Assembly (NCBI GenBank): GCA_022828425.1
Contig: CP094685.1
Span: 2,418,001 to 2,482,000 of the forward strand
Length of the DNA stretch: 64,000 bases
Reading direction: 5' to 3'
Source of the DNA: Candidatus Thiothrix sulfatifontis
GTDB lineage: Bacteria; Pseudomonadota; Gammaproteobacteria; Thiotrichales; Thiotrichaceae
Within the stretch, counting starts at the first letter, position 1, and each line of letters starts with the position of its first letter. Below the pieces are notes generated by a model. The model made no database searches, was not told where the DNA came from, and saw only the letters and a program-made list of their open reading frames with translations. The position numbers and the translations under genes were made by a program. Positions 9,228 through 17,550 of the stretch are shown here, in pieces.

Positions 9228-9445
9228 AGTATTGCCCCATGTTGACGGATAGCTTCATCCATTTGTTCCAAGGTCACTTTTTTCTTCACATTGATGCTGC
9301 CGAAAGAGCTTTCCAGCGTACGCTGGGGTTGTTTTGTTGCCCTTGCTTGGTAACGCTCCTTGATAAAATCAATGAAATCAATAACCTGCTGTTGCGCATC
9401 TGAGGGTAGTGTTTCAAAATCCTGTAGTACGGCGTTAGGGATCAT
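9224..9445 (-). CDS. VapB-like (DUF2281-type) antitoxin, orphaned
   Basis: 73 residues resembling DUF2281/VapB antitoxins (LQDFETLPSDAQQQVIDFIDFIKERY) with a C-terminal Lys-rich part ending VTLEQMDEAIRQHGAIL. AGGTG precedes the ATG. Its stop overlaps the start of the broken toxin, the usual translational coupling. An IS30-family element begins 37 bases upstream of the start codon and probably separates it from its original promoter. Confidence 0.75.
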   Translation of the reverse strand: MIPNAVLQDFETLPSDAQQQVIDFIDFIKERYQARATKQPQRTLESSFGSINVKKKVTLEQMDEAIRQHGAIL

Positions 9446-9481
9446 GGTGTTTCACCTGTGTACAAGAAAATAAGATGTGGC

Positions 9482-10597
9482 GAATTCGTATCATAAGTGC
9501 ATAACCCGTTAATCGAGACGGGGTGCGGCTTTCCTCATAAGGTCAGAGGCAAGATGTGGTAAAAAGCATCCCGAAAAACCACTAACGGGAGAGCCTTATG
9601 GCATACGGACATCTTACCTCTGAAGAGAGGCATTATATCGAAACACGGCACAAGATGGAGGATTCCACCACGGCAATAGCGTTAGCACTGGGACGCAGCC
9701 AATCGACGATTAGTCGTGAACTGGGTCGTAACCGAGGTCAACGTGGCTACCGTCACAAGCAAGCGCACAACAATGCTCAGTGCCGCCATGCAGAGAAGCC
9801 GAAAGCGGTCAAGTTAACCCCGGCACTGACGCTCAGCATTGATAGCCTGCTGGAACAGCAATGGAGTCCTGAACAGATCAGCGGCAGACTAAAAGGAGAA
9901 GGCAAGGTGTGTGTTTGCCATGAAGCCATTTACCAGCATGTCCTGAAGGACAAGCGTGCGGGCGGCAAGCTGTACCTGAACCTGCGCCGCCATGCGAAGA
10001 CCTACCGTAAGCGTTATGGCAGCACCACGGGCAGTGTCAAAGGCATCCCCAACCGGGTGGACATTGACGAACGCCCAGAGGTGGTCAATCAGCGTGAACG
10101 GCTAGGCGACTGGGAAGCGGACACCATGATTGGCAAGGGACACCAAGGCGCATTAGTGACACTGGACGAACGCAAATCCAAGCTACGTCTGGCGTTCCCA
10201 GTAGCGAACAAGACTGCTGAAGCGGTGACGTGCAGCATTATCACCTTGCTGTCCGGCTTCAAGGAGTGGGTACACACGCTCACCTTCGATAACGGCAAAG
10301 AGTTTGCCAAACATGAGCAAGTTGCCCAAGCCATTGGGTGCAAAACGTATTTCGCCAAGCCCTACCATTCGTGGGAGCGCGGGCAAAATGAGAACGCCAA
10401 TGGGCTGTTACGCCAATACTTCCCCAAAGCAATGGGATTGTTGGACGTGACGACTCGACAGGTGTTGGAGGCTGTACATAAACTCAACAACAGACCAAGG
10501 AAATGTCTGGGGTTCAAGACACCTTACGAGGTGTTCCGCGAGCTATCCGGCATGGATGCTGAAAAGTTGGTGGGTTATGCACTTATTACTTGAATTC
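9482..10597 (+). mobile_element. IS30-family insertion sequence, complete (1116 bp)
   Basis: Bounded by 26-base terminal inverted repeats: left 9482-9507 and right 10572-10597 share GAATTC at the tips and ATAAGTGCATAACCC inside, with five differing bases between. One transposase gene fills the element, and its stop codon lies within the right repeat, as is usual for IS30 relatives. No clear short target duplication is seen next to the tips (left flank ends TGGC, right begins ACCT). Confidence 0.9.
9598..10593 (+). CDS. IS30-family transposase
   Basis: 331 residues. An N-terminal helix-turn-helix (LTSEERHYIE ... ALGRSQSTISRELGRN) is followed by a DDE integrase core: D in GDWEADTMIGKGH, D in LTFDNGKEF, E in ERGQNENANGLLRQYFPK, all typical of IS30. 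The frame is intact, so the element may still be active. GGGAGAG lies 5-6 bases upstream of the ATG. Confidence 0.95.
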   Translation: MAYGHLTSEERHYIETRHKMEDSTTAIALALGRSQSTISRELGRNRGQRGYRHKQAHNNAQCRHAEKPKAVKLTPALTLSIDSLLEQQWSPEQISGRLKGEGKVCVCHEAIYQHVLKDKRAGGKLYLNLRRHAKTYRKRYGSTTGSVKGIPNRVDIDERPEVVNQRERLGDWEADTMIGKGHQGALVTLDERKSKLRLAFPVANKTAEAVTCSIITLLSGFKEWVHTLTFDNGKEFAKHEQVAQAIGCKTYFAKPYHSWERGQNENANGLLRQYFPKAMGLLDVTTRQVLEAVHKLNNRPRKCLGFKTPYEVFRELSGMDAEKLVGYALIT

Positions 10598-10648
10598 ACC
10601 TGTTTCATTTTACTAACGCATCGCCTTATGTAGCAACCTTACCCCATC

Positions 10649-10660
10649 CAACAATTGTTG
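10649..10660. promoter_or_regulatory. 12-base palindrome upstream of the ybjQ-like gene
   Basis: CAACAATTGTTG is a perfect palindrome 43 bases before the ybjQ-like start, in the short gap after the insertion sequence. It may be an operator; nothing else in 10598-10702 stands out. Confidence 0.3.
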
Positions 10661-10702
10661 TATCATCTCCGCAAAGAATCGCTGCAAAACAGGAGCACAC
10701 CC

Positions 10703-10837
10703 ATGATCCAATCCACCACCCACAGCATCGAAGGCAAACGCATCACCCAATACCACGGCGTCGTCACCGGCGAAGCCATCCTAAGCGGTGGCATGTTAAT
10801 GGTCACGGTCAGCGGCACAGCGGTAAACGTCCAATGA
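10703..10837 (+). pseudogene. Internally deleted YbjQ (DUF74) family gene
   Basis: 44 residues in which the N-terminus of the YbjQ family (TTHSIEGKRITQYHGVVTGEAIL) joins directly to its C-terminus (SGGMLMVTVSGTAVNVQ). Full-length relatives have about 105 residues, so roughly 60 central residues are missing while the frame is kept. AGGAGCAC precedes the ATG. The stop overlaps the next gene's start by 4 bases (ATGA), so it may now serve as a translated leader. Either a decayed gene or a minimal form; a folded pentamer is unlikely. Confidence 0.7.
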
Positions 10838-12279
10838 ACCCACCAGCCACCACCAACCCCAGCCGTCGCCGCTTCCTACGCAATGCCTTAACACTTGCCG
10901 CCAGCAGCATCCCCGCTTTTTACTTTCCACTGACCGCCACCGCAGATAGCAACGCCCCCGCATCCAACGCCAACGTGCGTTTTTTATTACGCAATGACGC
11001 CGATTACGCCAAACACCGCCAGATTTTCAACAAACGTATTACCGCGATGCCCAAAATCATTGCGGTGTGTACCAATGAAAAAGGCGTGCAAGCCGCGATT
11101 GCTTACGCGCAACAGGCCAAATTACCCATCGCCGTTAAAAGTGGCGGACACAGTTTTGAAGGTTTTTCCACCAATGACGGCGGCTTAATGCTCGATTTGT
11201 CGGGCATGAACAAGCCGAAGTACGATAAAATCACCAAGCGTTTAACCATTCAACCGGGCGCAAAACTGGGTAAGGTGTATGAATATTTGCACCAATACGG
11301 ACGTATGATTCCTGCCGGTTCTTGTGCGGGCGTTGGCGTAGCGGGGCTAACGCTAGGTGGCGGCTATGGCTTTTTTGCACGGCAATTGGGGTTAACCTGC
11401 GACAGCTTGCAGCGGGTACGCATGGTGGATGGCAAAGGCAAACTCCACGATTCCAGCACCAATCCCGAACTGTTATGGGCCTGCAAAGGCGGCGGTAATG
11501 GCAATTTCGGCATTATTACCGAGTTGGAGTTTAAGACCCACCCTGCCCCGACCCATTTCAGCAGCCACCGTTACAAATACCGCAATTTGACACCCGCGAG
11601 CGCTACGCAATTGGCGGAACGCTGGTTTGAATGGATGAAAACCTTACCCAACACCGCCTATTCCTCATGGGTATTGAATGGCAAGCACGTTACCGTCATC
11701 GTGACCGATACCAGCAGCACCCCATCAGCCGCATTGAAAGCCATTCTCGCCAAACTCAAAGCGGGCGCAACCGAAGTCATGACACCCCGCAAGGATGCGT
11801 TTCTACGCGGTATCCAGCGCTACAAAGGCGGGGTTGAACCGATGTATTTTAAGAATGTTTCCGCTGGCTATTACAACGGGTTCAGTGACATAAAAGCGTT
11901 GTTACCCACGATTTGCCAGCAAATTGGCGCTGCCAAACTCACCACTATTTTGCAAATCAACACCTTGGGCGGCGCGATTAATAACCCCGCGTTGGAAGCG
12001 ACGGCGGCTTACCCCCACCGCGCCTTCGGCTACCTCGGTGAATTGCAAACCTATTACGACAAAGCCACGCAAACCAAACAGGCAGAGCAGATTGTGCGCG
12101 ATATTCAAGGAAAGCTAACGGCAAGCGGGATTAAAGCGCATTACCGCAATTACCCGGATGCCGAATTGCCTAACTGGGAAACCGCGTATTACGGCAAGTC
12201 CTACCCGCGCTTGCAGGCATTAAAGCGCCAATTCGACCCGGATAACCTGATTCGCCACCCGCAAAGCGTCAAACTTTGA
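10834..12279 (+). CDS. Tat-exported FAD-linked oxidoreductase (berberine-bridge type)
   Basis: 481 residues. A twin-arginine signal (SRRRFLRNALTLAASS) suggests folded, cofactor-loaded export to the periplasm. The PCMH-type FAD-binding domain (about residues 70-245) has VKSGGHSFEGFS and GVGVAGLTLGGGYGFFARQLGL; the C-terminal berberine-bridge segment ends YYGKSYPRLQALKRQFDPDN. In relatives, His (in GGHS) and sometimes Cys anchor FAD covalently. The substrate, probably a sugar or phenolic compound, cannot be told. It overlaps the ybjQ remnant by 4 bases and its 3' end overlaps the opposing gene at 12269. Confidence 0.88.
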   Translation: MNPPATTNPSRRRFLRNALTLAASSIPAFYFPLTATADSNAPASNANVRFLLRNDADYAKHRQIFNKRITAMPKIIAVCTNEKGVQAAIAYAQQAKLPIAVKSGGHSFEGFSTNDGGLMLDLSGMNKPKYDKITKRLTIQPGAKLGKVYEYLHQYGRMIPAGSCAGVGVAGLTLGGGYGFFARQLGLTCDSLQRVRMVDGKGKLHDSSTNPELLWACKGGGNGNFGIITELEFKTHPAPTHFSSHRYKYRNLTPASATQLAERWFEWMKTLPNTAYSSWVLNGKHVTVIVTDTSSTPSAALKAILAKLKAGATEVMTPRKDAFLRGIQRYKGGVEPMYFKNVSAGYYNGFSDIKALLPTICQQIGAAKLTTILQINTLGGAINNPALEATAAYPHRAFGYLGELQTYYDKATQTKQAEQIVRDIQGKLTASGIKAHYRNYPDAELPNWETAYYGKSYPRLQALKRQFDPDNLIRHPQSVKL

Positions 12280-12853
12280 GGATGTCGGCCAATTGCCAGA
12301 TACACGCATCGGCATTGCGTTGCTGAATTTCCATCCGCAAGCCGTTTTCTTGTGCCGCTAACAATCCTTCCAGCAAACGGATATGGCGCACGCGCAATTT
12401 GAGCAAGTCCATGCTTTGCGTCATCGGGGATAACAACTCTTCGGCTTCACTAATATTGTCGTAAACATGCCGCCGGACTTGTTCGGCATACGCGATAATG
12501 CTACCGCAGTCGTCGTATTGCGCGGCAACCTTGCTGGTGTGCAGGCCGTGGCTATCCGCATCGTCTTCCATACGCGGGTCACGTTTGCTGAGTGCGGAAA
12601 GTTCACGGATTTGCTGGCGAATGGCGGCAAGTTCATGACGATTGTCGTGGATGGTTTGCCTATTGGTGTCGAGTTGCGTCAGCAGTTGTTGGTAAACACT
12701 CAAGGAAGACGCTAACACCACACCGTTTGCGGGAGTCGGGGGAGCAGGCGGCGGTTCAGAGACCACTTCAGTCACTTCTGTTTCCGGCATTTCTGTTTCT
12801 GGCGCAGCAGGTTCTGCAACGGGTGCGGTATAGGCTTCGCTATCATCAGACAT
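12269..12853 (-). CDS. Acidic Pro-rich/coiled-coil protein, unknown
   Basis: 194 residues, not recognised. The first ~45 residues are Pro/Glu/Thr-rich and disordered-looking (PETEMPETEVTEVVSEPPPAP). The rest is helical with heptad-like character (LDTNRQTIHDNRHELAAIRQQIREL). No signal peptide or membrane segment, so likely cytoplasmic. GGAG lies 5-8 bases before the ATG. The 3' end overlaps the convergent oxidoreductase by 11 bases. Confidence 0.7.
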   Translation of the reverse strand: MSDDSEAYTAPVAEPAAPETEMPETEVTEVVSEPPPAPPTPANGVVLASSLSVYQQLLTQLDTNRQTIHDNRHELAAIRQQIRELSALSKRDPRMEDDADSHGLHTSKVAAQYDDCGSIIAYAEQVRRHVYDNISEAEELLSPMTQSMDLLKLRVRHIRLLEGLLAAQENGLRMEIQQRNADACIWQLADILKV

Positions 12854-12960
12854 TGGGAAACTCCTCAGTGATTAATTCCACCATGGTCTTGGATTCGAGT
12901 GCCATTGTCTGTATCGGGGTTTATAGACCCCCGTGATCTTCAGATAATCGGCAAGCTGAT

Positions 12961-12998
12961 AAAAAAATCCCCGCCAAGGTGCGTATCCATTGACGGGG
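12961..12998 (-). terminator. Rho-independent terminator of the DegQ-type protease gene
   Basis: On the minus strand CCCCGTCAA pairs with TTGGCGGGG (one G-T pair), and the hairpin is followed by ATTTTTTT. It lies 37 bases past the protease stop codon. Confidence 0.88.
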
Positions 12999-13034
12999 AA
13001 AGTGCTTGGAGTGTGCCAAGTTTAGTGAAGTGTC

Positions 13035-14519
13035 TTAAGGTTTATTGACCGCAATAAAGCGCGATTGTTCACCCTGCATAATCAACATCGCAATCGGTTT
13101 GCCACTAGGGGCAGCTTGCACCGCTGTTTTCAAATCCGCCGCCGAGTTCACGGGCTGATTGTTGACCGAAACAATCACATCCCCCACGGTTAAACCGGCT
13201 TGCTCAGCGGGGCCATCGGCTAAGACTTGTTCGACCACCACGCCGTTATCCAGCTTGCGGGATTTCAATTCATCACTGCTTAAAGTCGCGACGCCCAGCC
13301 CTAACATGCCGCTTTCGCCTTGAGTTTTCGCGATCGGCGAGGCTGCTTCTTTGTCATCGCCGAGTTTAGCAATCGTGACATTCAAGGTTTTCTCTACCCC
13401 TGCTCGCAACAGCTTGAGCGGAACTTGCGCCCCCACCGGGGTATTGCCGACCAGCAAAGGCAAATCGGAGGAAGATCGTACCTTGCCATCCCCAAAACCG
13501 ACGATAACGTCACCCGCCAGTACGCCCGCTTCAGCGGCGGGGCTACCGAGCTGAACATTGGAAACGAGTGCGCCATCCGGCTGATTCAAATTGAAAGAGC
13601 TGGCTAAATCTTGGCTCATGTCTTGAATCGCCACGCCTAACCAACCCCGGTCAACTTTGCCTTTGCTCTTGAGTTGCTCGATAACGGTTTTTGCCACGTT
13701 TACCGGAATTGCAAACGAAATTCCCATGTAGCCACCGCTACGGCTGTAAATTTGCGAATTGACCCCGACCACGCGCCCGCTCAAATCAAACAGCGGGCCG
13801 CCGGAATTACCGGGATTCACCGCCACATCGGTTTGAATGAACGGTACATACGTGCCGTCGGGCAAGCTCCGTGACAAGGCGCTGACAATGCCTTGGGTTG
13901 CAGTCAAATCCAAGCCAAACGGCGCACCAATCGCGACTACCCACTGCCCGACTTCCAAACCGTTGGAATCGCCGAGTTGCACGGTCGGCAAGTTTTCAGC
14001 CTTAACTTTGAGCACCGCAATGTCACTGAGGGTATCAACGCCAATGACTTCAGCAGGCAAATCACGGCGATCATTCAACCCCACCGTAATGGATTTGGCG
14101 TCTTCCACGACGTGCGCATTGGTAACGACATAGCCATCCGCTGAAATAATAAACCCTGACCCGGACGCTCTGGCACGACCTGATTCTGGCTCGTCATCAC
14201 CTTCGGGTAAGCCTCGGAAAAAGCGTTCCAGTTCCGGTGGTAAGCCTTCTAAACCGCTATTGCGCTTAGAGGATGCTGACGCTTCCACGCTGATATTGAC
14301 CACGGCGGGGCTATTTTGTTTGATCAAGGTGGTCAATTCCGGCAACGCACCCCCAGTCGAGGCGGCGGCTGGCGCGGCAATCAGAGGAGCGGCGGCTGGG
14401 GCTTGCTGCAAAGGAAACGTAGTAGCCGTTTCCGCCAATACCGGCAACATGCTACCCAACACCAATGCTGAACTCATCAGCAAACCTGCGCCTAATACCC
14501 GCTGCTTACGTGTGAACAT
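13035..14519 (-). CDS. DegP/DegQ-type periplasmic serine protease
   Basis: A 494-residue HtrA-family protease/chaperone of the cell envelope. Signal peptide residues 1-29, then a trypsin-like domain with catalytic triad H136 (VVTNAHVVED), D166 (TLSDIAVL) and S239 (NPGNSGGPLF), and two PDZ domains (about 285-380 and 400-490). The start at 14519 has AGGAG 9 bases upstream and opens directly into the signal peptide; an earlier in-frame ATG at 14582 would give no signal. It is divergent from a two-component system 127 bases away, a pairing that hints at envelope-stress control. DegP versus DegQ cannot be settled. Confidence 0.94.
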   Translation of the reverse strand: MFTRKQRVLGAGLLMSSALVLGSMLPVLAETATTFPLQQAPAAAPLIAAPAAASTGGALPELTTLIKQNSPAVVNISVEASASSKRNSGLEGLPPELERFFRGLPEGDDEPESGRARASGSGFIISADGYVVTNAHVVEDAKSITVGLNDRRDLPAEVIGVDTLSDIAVLKVKAENLPTVQLGDSNGLEVGQWVVAIGAPFGLDLTATQGIVSALSRSLPDGTYVPFIQTDVAVNPGNSGGPLFDLSGRVVGVNSQIYSRSGGYMGISFAIPVNVAKTVIEQLKSKGKVDRGWLGVAIQDMSQDLASSFNLNQPDGALVSNVQLGSPAAEAGVLAGDVIVGFGDGKVRSSSDLPLLVGNTPVGAQVPLKLLRAGVEKTLNVTIAKLGDDKEAASPIAKTQGESGMLGLGVATLSSDELKSRKLDNGVVVEQVLADGPAEQAGLTVGDVIVSVNNQPVNSAADLKTAVQAAPSGKPIAMLIMQGEQSRFIAVNKP

Positions 14520-14646
14520 GAATCGCTTACTCCTGCAATATTCTGTGTATAGCCAATATAGTGACAGCACGAACATTACCAAGGGTTTGCGGGAAAGTTA
14601 CGGAATTGTCATGTTTAGATTTCGGGAAGTGTTTTATGCTTGTTCG

Positions 14647-15330
14647 ATGAATATCCTAATCGTTGAAGATGATCGCCAAACCGCCAGTTTTATCCAAAAA
14701 GGCTTGACGGAAAGTGGCTACATTGTTGATCACGCTGCTGATGGCGAGGATGGCCTGCACCTTGCCCTGCAAGGCAACTACGACGTGTTGATTGTCGATC
14801 GAATGTTGCCCAAACGCGATGGTCTTTCCTTGATCCAAATCCTGCGTGCGCAAGGAATGCAAACGCCCGTGCTCATCTTGAGTGCCTTAGGCGATGTCGA
14901 TCACCGCGTCGAAGGCTTGCGTGCCGGTGGCGATGATTATTTGGTGAAACCTTACGCTTTCAGCGAATTGCTGGCACGTTTGCAGGCGTTATTGCGCCGT
15001 ACCCAACCCGCGCAGGAATACACCACGCTGAGGGTACGCGATTTGGAAATGGACTTGCTCAAACGCCGCGTTACCCGTGGCGGCACGGTCATTCCGCTGC
15101 AACCGCGCGAGTTCAACCTGCTCGAATACCTGATGCGTCACGCCGGGCAAGTCGTCACCCGCACCATGTTGCTGGAAAAAGTCTGGGATTACCATTTCGA
15201 CCCGCAGACCAATGTCATCGACGTACATATTAGCCGGTTGCGCGGCAAAATAGACAAGGATTTTGACACACCATTGCTACACACCATTCGGGGTGCGGGG
15301 TATTTATTGCATGACCCGCAATCTGCTTAA
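14647..15330 (+). CDS. OmpR/PhoB-family response regulator
   Basis: 227 residues: receiver domain with phosphoacceptor D51 (VLIVDRMLP), acidic pair E7/D8/D9 and K in LVKPYAFSE, then a winged-helix DNA-binding domain (about 130-222: LQPREFNLLEYLMRHAGQVVTRTML). Translation overlaps the kinase start by 20 bases. Most like the QseB/CusR subgroup by sequence feel. The signal is unknown; the divergent DegQ-type gene is a plausible target. Confidence 0.95.
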   Translation: MNILIVEDDRQTASFIQKGLTESGYIVDHAADGEDGLHLALQGNYDVLIVDRMLPKRDGLSLIQILRAQGMQTPVLILSALGDVDHRVEGLRAGGDDYLVKPYAFSELLARLQALLRRTQPAQEYTTLRVRDLEMDLLKRRVTRGGTVIPLQPREFNLLEYLMRHAGQVVTRTMLLEKVWDYHFDPQTNVIDVHISRLRGKIDKDFDTPLLHTIRGAGYLLHDPQSA

Positions 15331-16678
15331 CACCTCGGTTTTCCGGCTATCATTGGTGTACGCCTTGCTGTTTAGCACCGTGGCAGCGGGCGGACTGGGC
15401 TACATTTACTGGATGGCAAAAGGGCAAATGGAGCAGCAAACCGATGCCCGCTTGCAGCTCGAAACCGATGCCTTGCTCAATTTATACCGCAGCCTTGCCG
15501 TCGAAGGTTTGACCGGCGCAATCACCATGCGCAACAGTGAAAACGGCTCACGTTATTTGATTTCGCGGCTGATTCACCGCAGCCAACAGGATTTGACGCG
15601 CGACCTCAAGTTTAATCAAGACACCCAACGTTCCAAACAGATTGTTGCCAGCTTACCGTTCAGTTTGATTACCGGCGAAAAGCGCCATTCTGAGCCTGCA
15701 CGCATGATGCTGACACTGTTACCGGGGGGCTATCAACTCTTGGTGGTGACCGATCTTAAAGAACAACACACCCTGCAAGACCGTTTGCTGCAAACCGTTT
15801 TAGCGGCGATTGGCATTATTGTGGCATTAGCCTTGGCGGGCGGCATCTTCATGAGCCATAACGTGCAACGCCGTATTAATGCAGTCAGCCGCACCGCCAA
15901 TGATATTATGAGCGGCGACTTGGGGCGGCGAATGCCAGTCACCGGGCGCAATGACGAATTCGATAGCCTCGGTCATGTCCTCAACACCATGCTGACACGT
16001 ATCGAACACCTGATGCAAAGTATGCGCGATGTCACCGACAACCTCGCACACGATTTACGCAACCCGCTCAATCGCTTGCGGAACCGTTTGGAAACCAGCC
16101 AATTTCAGCCATCCAAACCCACCGATTACCCACAGTTGATCCAAGACACCATTGTCGAAGTTGACGAACTGATTAAAACGTTCAACGCGCTGTTGAGCAT
16201 TGCGCAAATCGAATCCAGCGCTCAACGCCAAGACTGGGCAGAAGTCGATCTAACGCTACTGATCGAAGAACTCGCCGACCTCTACACCGCCGTGGCAGAA
16301 GAGCAAAACCTCACCCTGAGCTATCACGCGGCCACCGGCTTACAGATACACGGCAATCGCCAATTGTTAGCGCAAGCCATCACCAATTTATTGGATAATG
16401 CGGTGAAATACACCCCAGCCGGTGGTGAAATCCACCTAGCCGCGACGCAACAGATGGGTAATATTACGATTACGGTGGCCGATAACGGGCCGGGCATTCC
16501 TGAAGCACAACGCGAACAAGTCTTCAAACGTTTCACCCGCTTGGATAATGCCCGCAGCACGCCCGGCAACGGGCTAGGGTTAAGTCTGGTGAAAGCCGTG
16601 GCAGAATTGCACAATGCCACCGTGCAATTGCACGACAATCACCCCGGCCTGAAAGCTAGTATCCTGATTTCTCGTTGA
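15311..16678 (+). CDS. Membrane sensor histidine kinase
   Basis: 455 residues: a membrane segment (about 13-35), a periplasmic loop (about 36-160), a second membrane segment (162-182), HAMP (183-235), the HisKA dimerisation helix with H247 (NLAHDLRNPLN), and an ATPase domain with N box NLLDNAVKYTP, G1 DNGPGIP and G2 GNGLGLSLV. It pairs with the response regulator immediately upstream. The start at 15311 lies inside the regulator gene. Confidence 0.94.
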   Translation: MTRNLLNTSVFRLSLVYALLFSTVAAGGLGYIYWMAKGQMEQQTDARLQLETDALLNLYRSLAVEGLTGAITMRNSENGSRYLISRLIHRSQQDLTRDLKFNQDTQRSKQIVASLPFSLITGEKRHSEPARMMLTLLPGGYQLLVVTDLKEQHTLQDRLLQTVLAAIGIIVALALAGGIFMSHNVQRRINAVSRTANDIMSGDLGRRMPVTGRNDEFDSLGHVLNTMLTRIEHLMQSMRDVTDNLAHDLRNPLNRLRNRLETSQFQPSKPTDYPQLIQDTIVEVDELIKTFNALLSIAQIESSAQRQDWAEVDLTLLIEELADLYTAVAEEQNLTLSYHAATGLQIHGNRQLLAQAITNLLDNAVKYTPAGGEIHLAATQQMGNITITVADNGPGIPEAQREQVFKRFTRLDNARSTPGNGLGLSLVKAVAELHNATVQLHDNHPGLKASILISR

Positions 16679-17090
16679 TTTGCTCGACCGCTTTCTGACC
16701 AATTGCTTTGGCAGTATTAGCGGTAGCAAGGTTGATGGCTTGCACCAAATCACCGGCAGGAATCGCCATGCCGTTGATCATCATTTCCGTTGGGGTATTG
16801 GCGTATTCACCCATGGCATTGCGGTAATCCATATCCGGGCTGCTCAGGCCATAAATGCACACCGCTTGTGACACCTCATTACCCGGCTGCCCTTCCAGCA
16901 CGAATTCCAAGGTGACTTGTAACTGCACGCCGGTTTGTTCGGTTTGCTGCTCACTGTGCCACACCACGCCCTTATCACCGGCTAACGCGACCGTGACAGC
17001 CTTACAAGTTTTAAGCGGTGAATCCAAATTATGCCCGCCCGTACAAGCACTTAAAATTCCAGTGACAGCGACGATTATCCATTTGCGCAT
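16656..17090 (-). CDS. Putative lipoprotein, unknown
   Basis: 144 residues with a lipoprotein signal (MRKWIIVAVTGILSAC; lipobox LSAC, Cys16). The remainder has no recognised domain; a Thr/Ala-rich C-terminal helix (QAINLATANTAKAIGQKAVEQIN) is visible. The 3' end overlaps the convergent kinase gene by 23 bases. Confidence 0.75.
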   Translation of the reverse strand: MRKWIIVAVTGILSACTGGHNLDSPLKTCKAVTVALAGDKGVVWHSEQQTEQTGVQLQVTLEFVLEGQPGNEVSQAVCIYGLSSPDMDYRNAMGEYANTPTEMMINGMAIPAGDLVQAINLATANTAKAIGQKAVEQINEKSGY

Positions 17091-17178
17091 TTTTTAACTC
17101 CCGTGTTGCACTGCTTTATGCCGGAAACCCGACAATGCGTTATCATCAGCTTTTTAAAATCCAATGAGAACAGAAAAC

Positions 17179-17469
17179 ATGTACGAAGTGAAGTTGAGAG
17201 TGGGCTTTATCATCAGCCTGATGCTAACACTCTACGCCTGTAGCAGCGCTCCAGCGCCCATGAACGTTACACCGCAAGCGGCACGAGCCGCCAACCCTGC
17301 GTCACTTAATTGCTTGCAAAATCACGGCAAATTAGAAACACACCGCACCCCAGAAGGCGACAGAACCGACTGCTTACTACCCAGCGGTAAACGTTGCGAC
17401 GAGTGGGAAATGTTCCGGGGCAATTGCCCGACCCGTACCGTTAACGCCAATGGTATTTTTAGCTTCTAA
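17179..17469 (+). CDS. DUF333 family small lipoprotein
   Basis: 96 residues from the ATG at 17179 (another in-frame ATG at 17164 is possible; neither has a strong ribosome site). The signal ends at LYACSS (lipobox LYAC). The DUF333 core NPASLNCLQNHGKLETH ... CLLPSGKRCDEWEMFRGNC has the conserved Cys residues and the C-EWEMFRGNC ending. The function of this widespread envelope family is poorly defined. Confidence 0.85.
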   Translation: MYEVKLRVGFIISLMLTLYACSSAPAPMNVTPQAARAANPASLNCLQNHGKLETHRTPEGDRTDCLLPSGKRCDEWEMFRGNCPTRTVNANGIFSF

Positions 17470-17550
17470 TCGGGAATTTTGCGCCATAATCGGCATCTAA
17501 TTATCGCAAGCTGATAAAAACCTGAGAAGAACTCAACACAAGGCCACTTT

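Noticed and set aside
9451..10603. TTCACCTGT direct repeat flanking the IS30-family element as a target duplication
   Set aside because: The left copy is 22 bases outside the inverted repeat and the right one overlaps the repeat tip, so it does not fit a transposition footprint.
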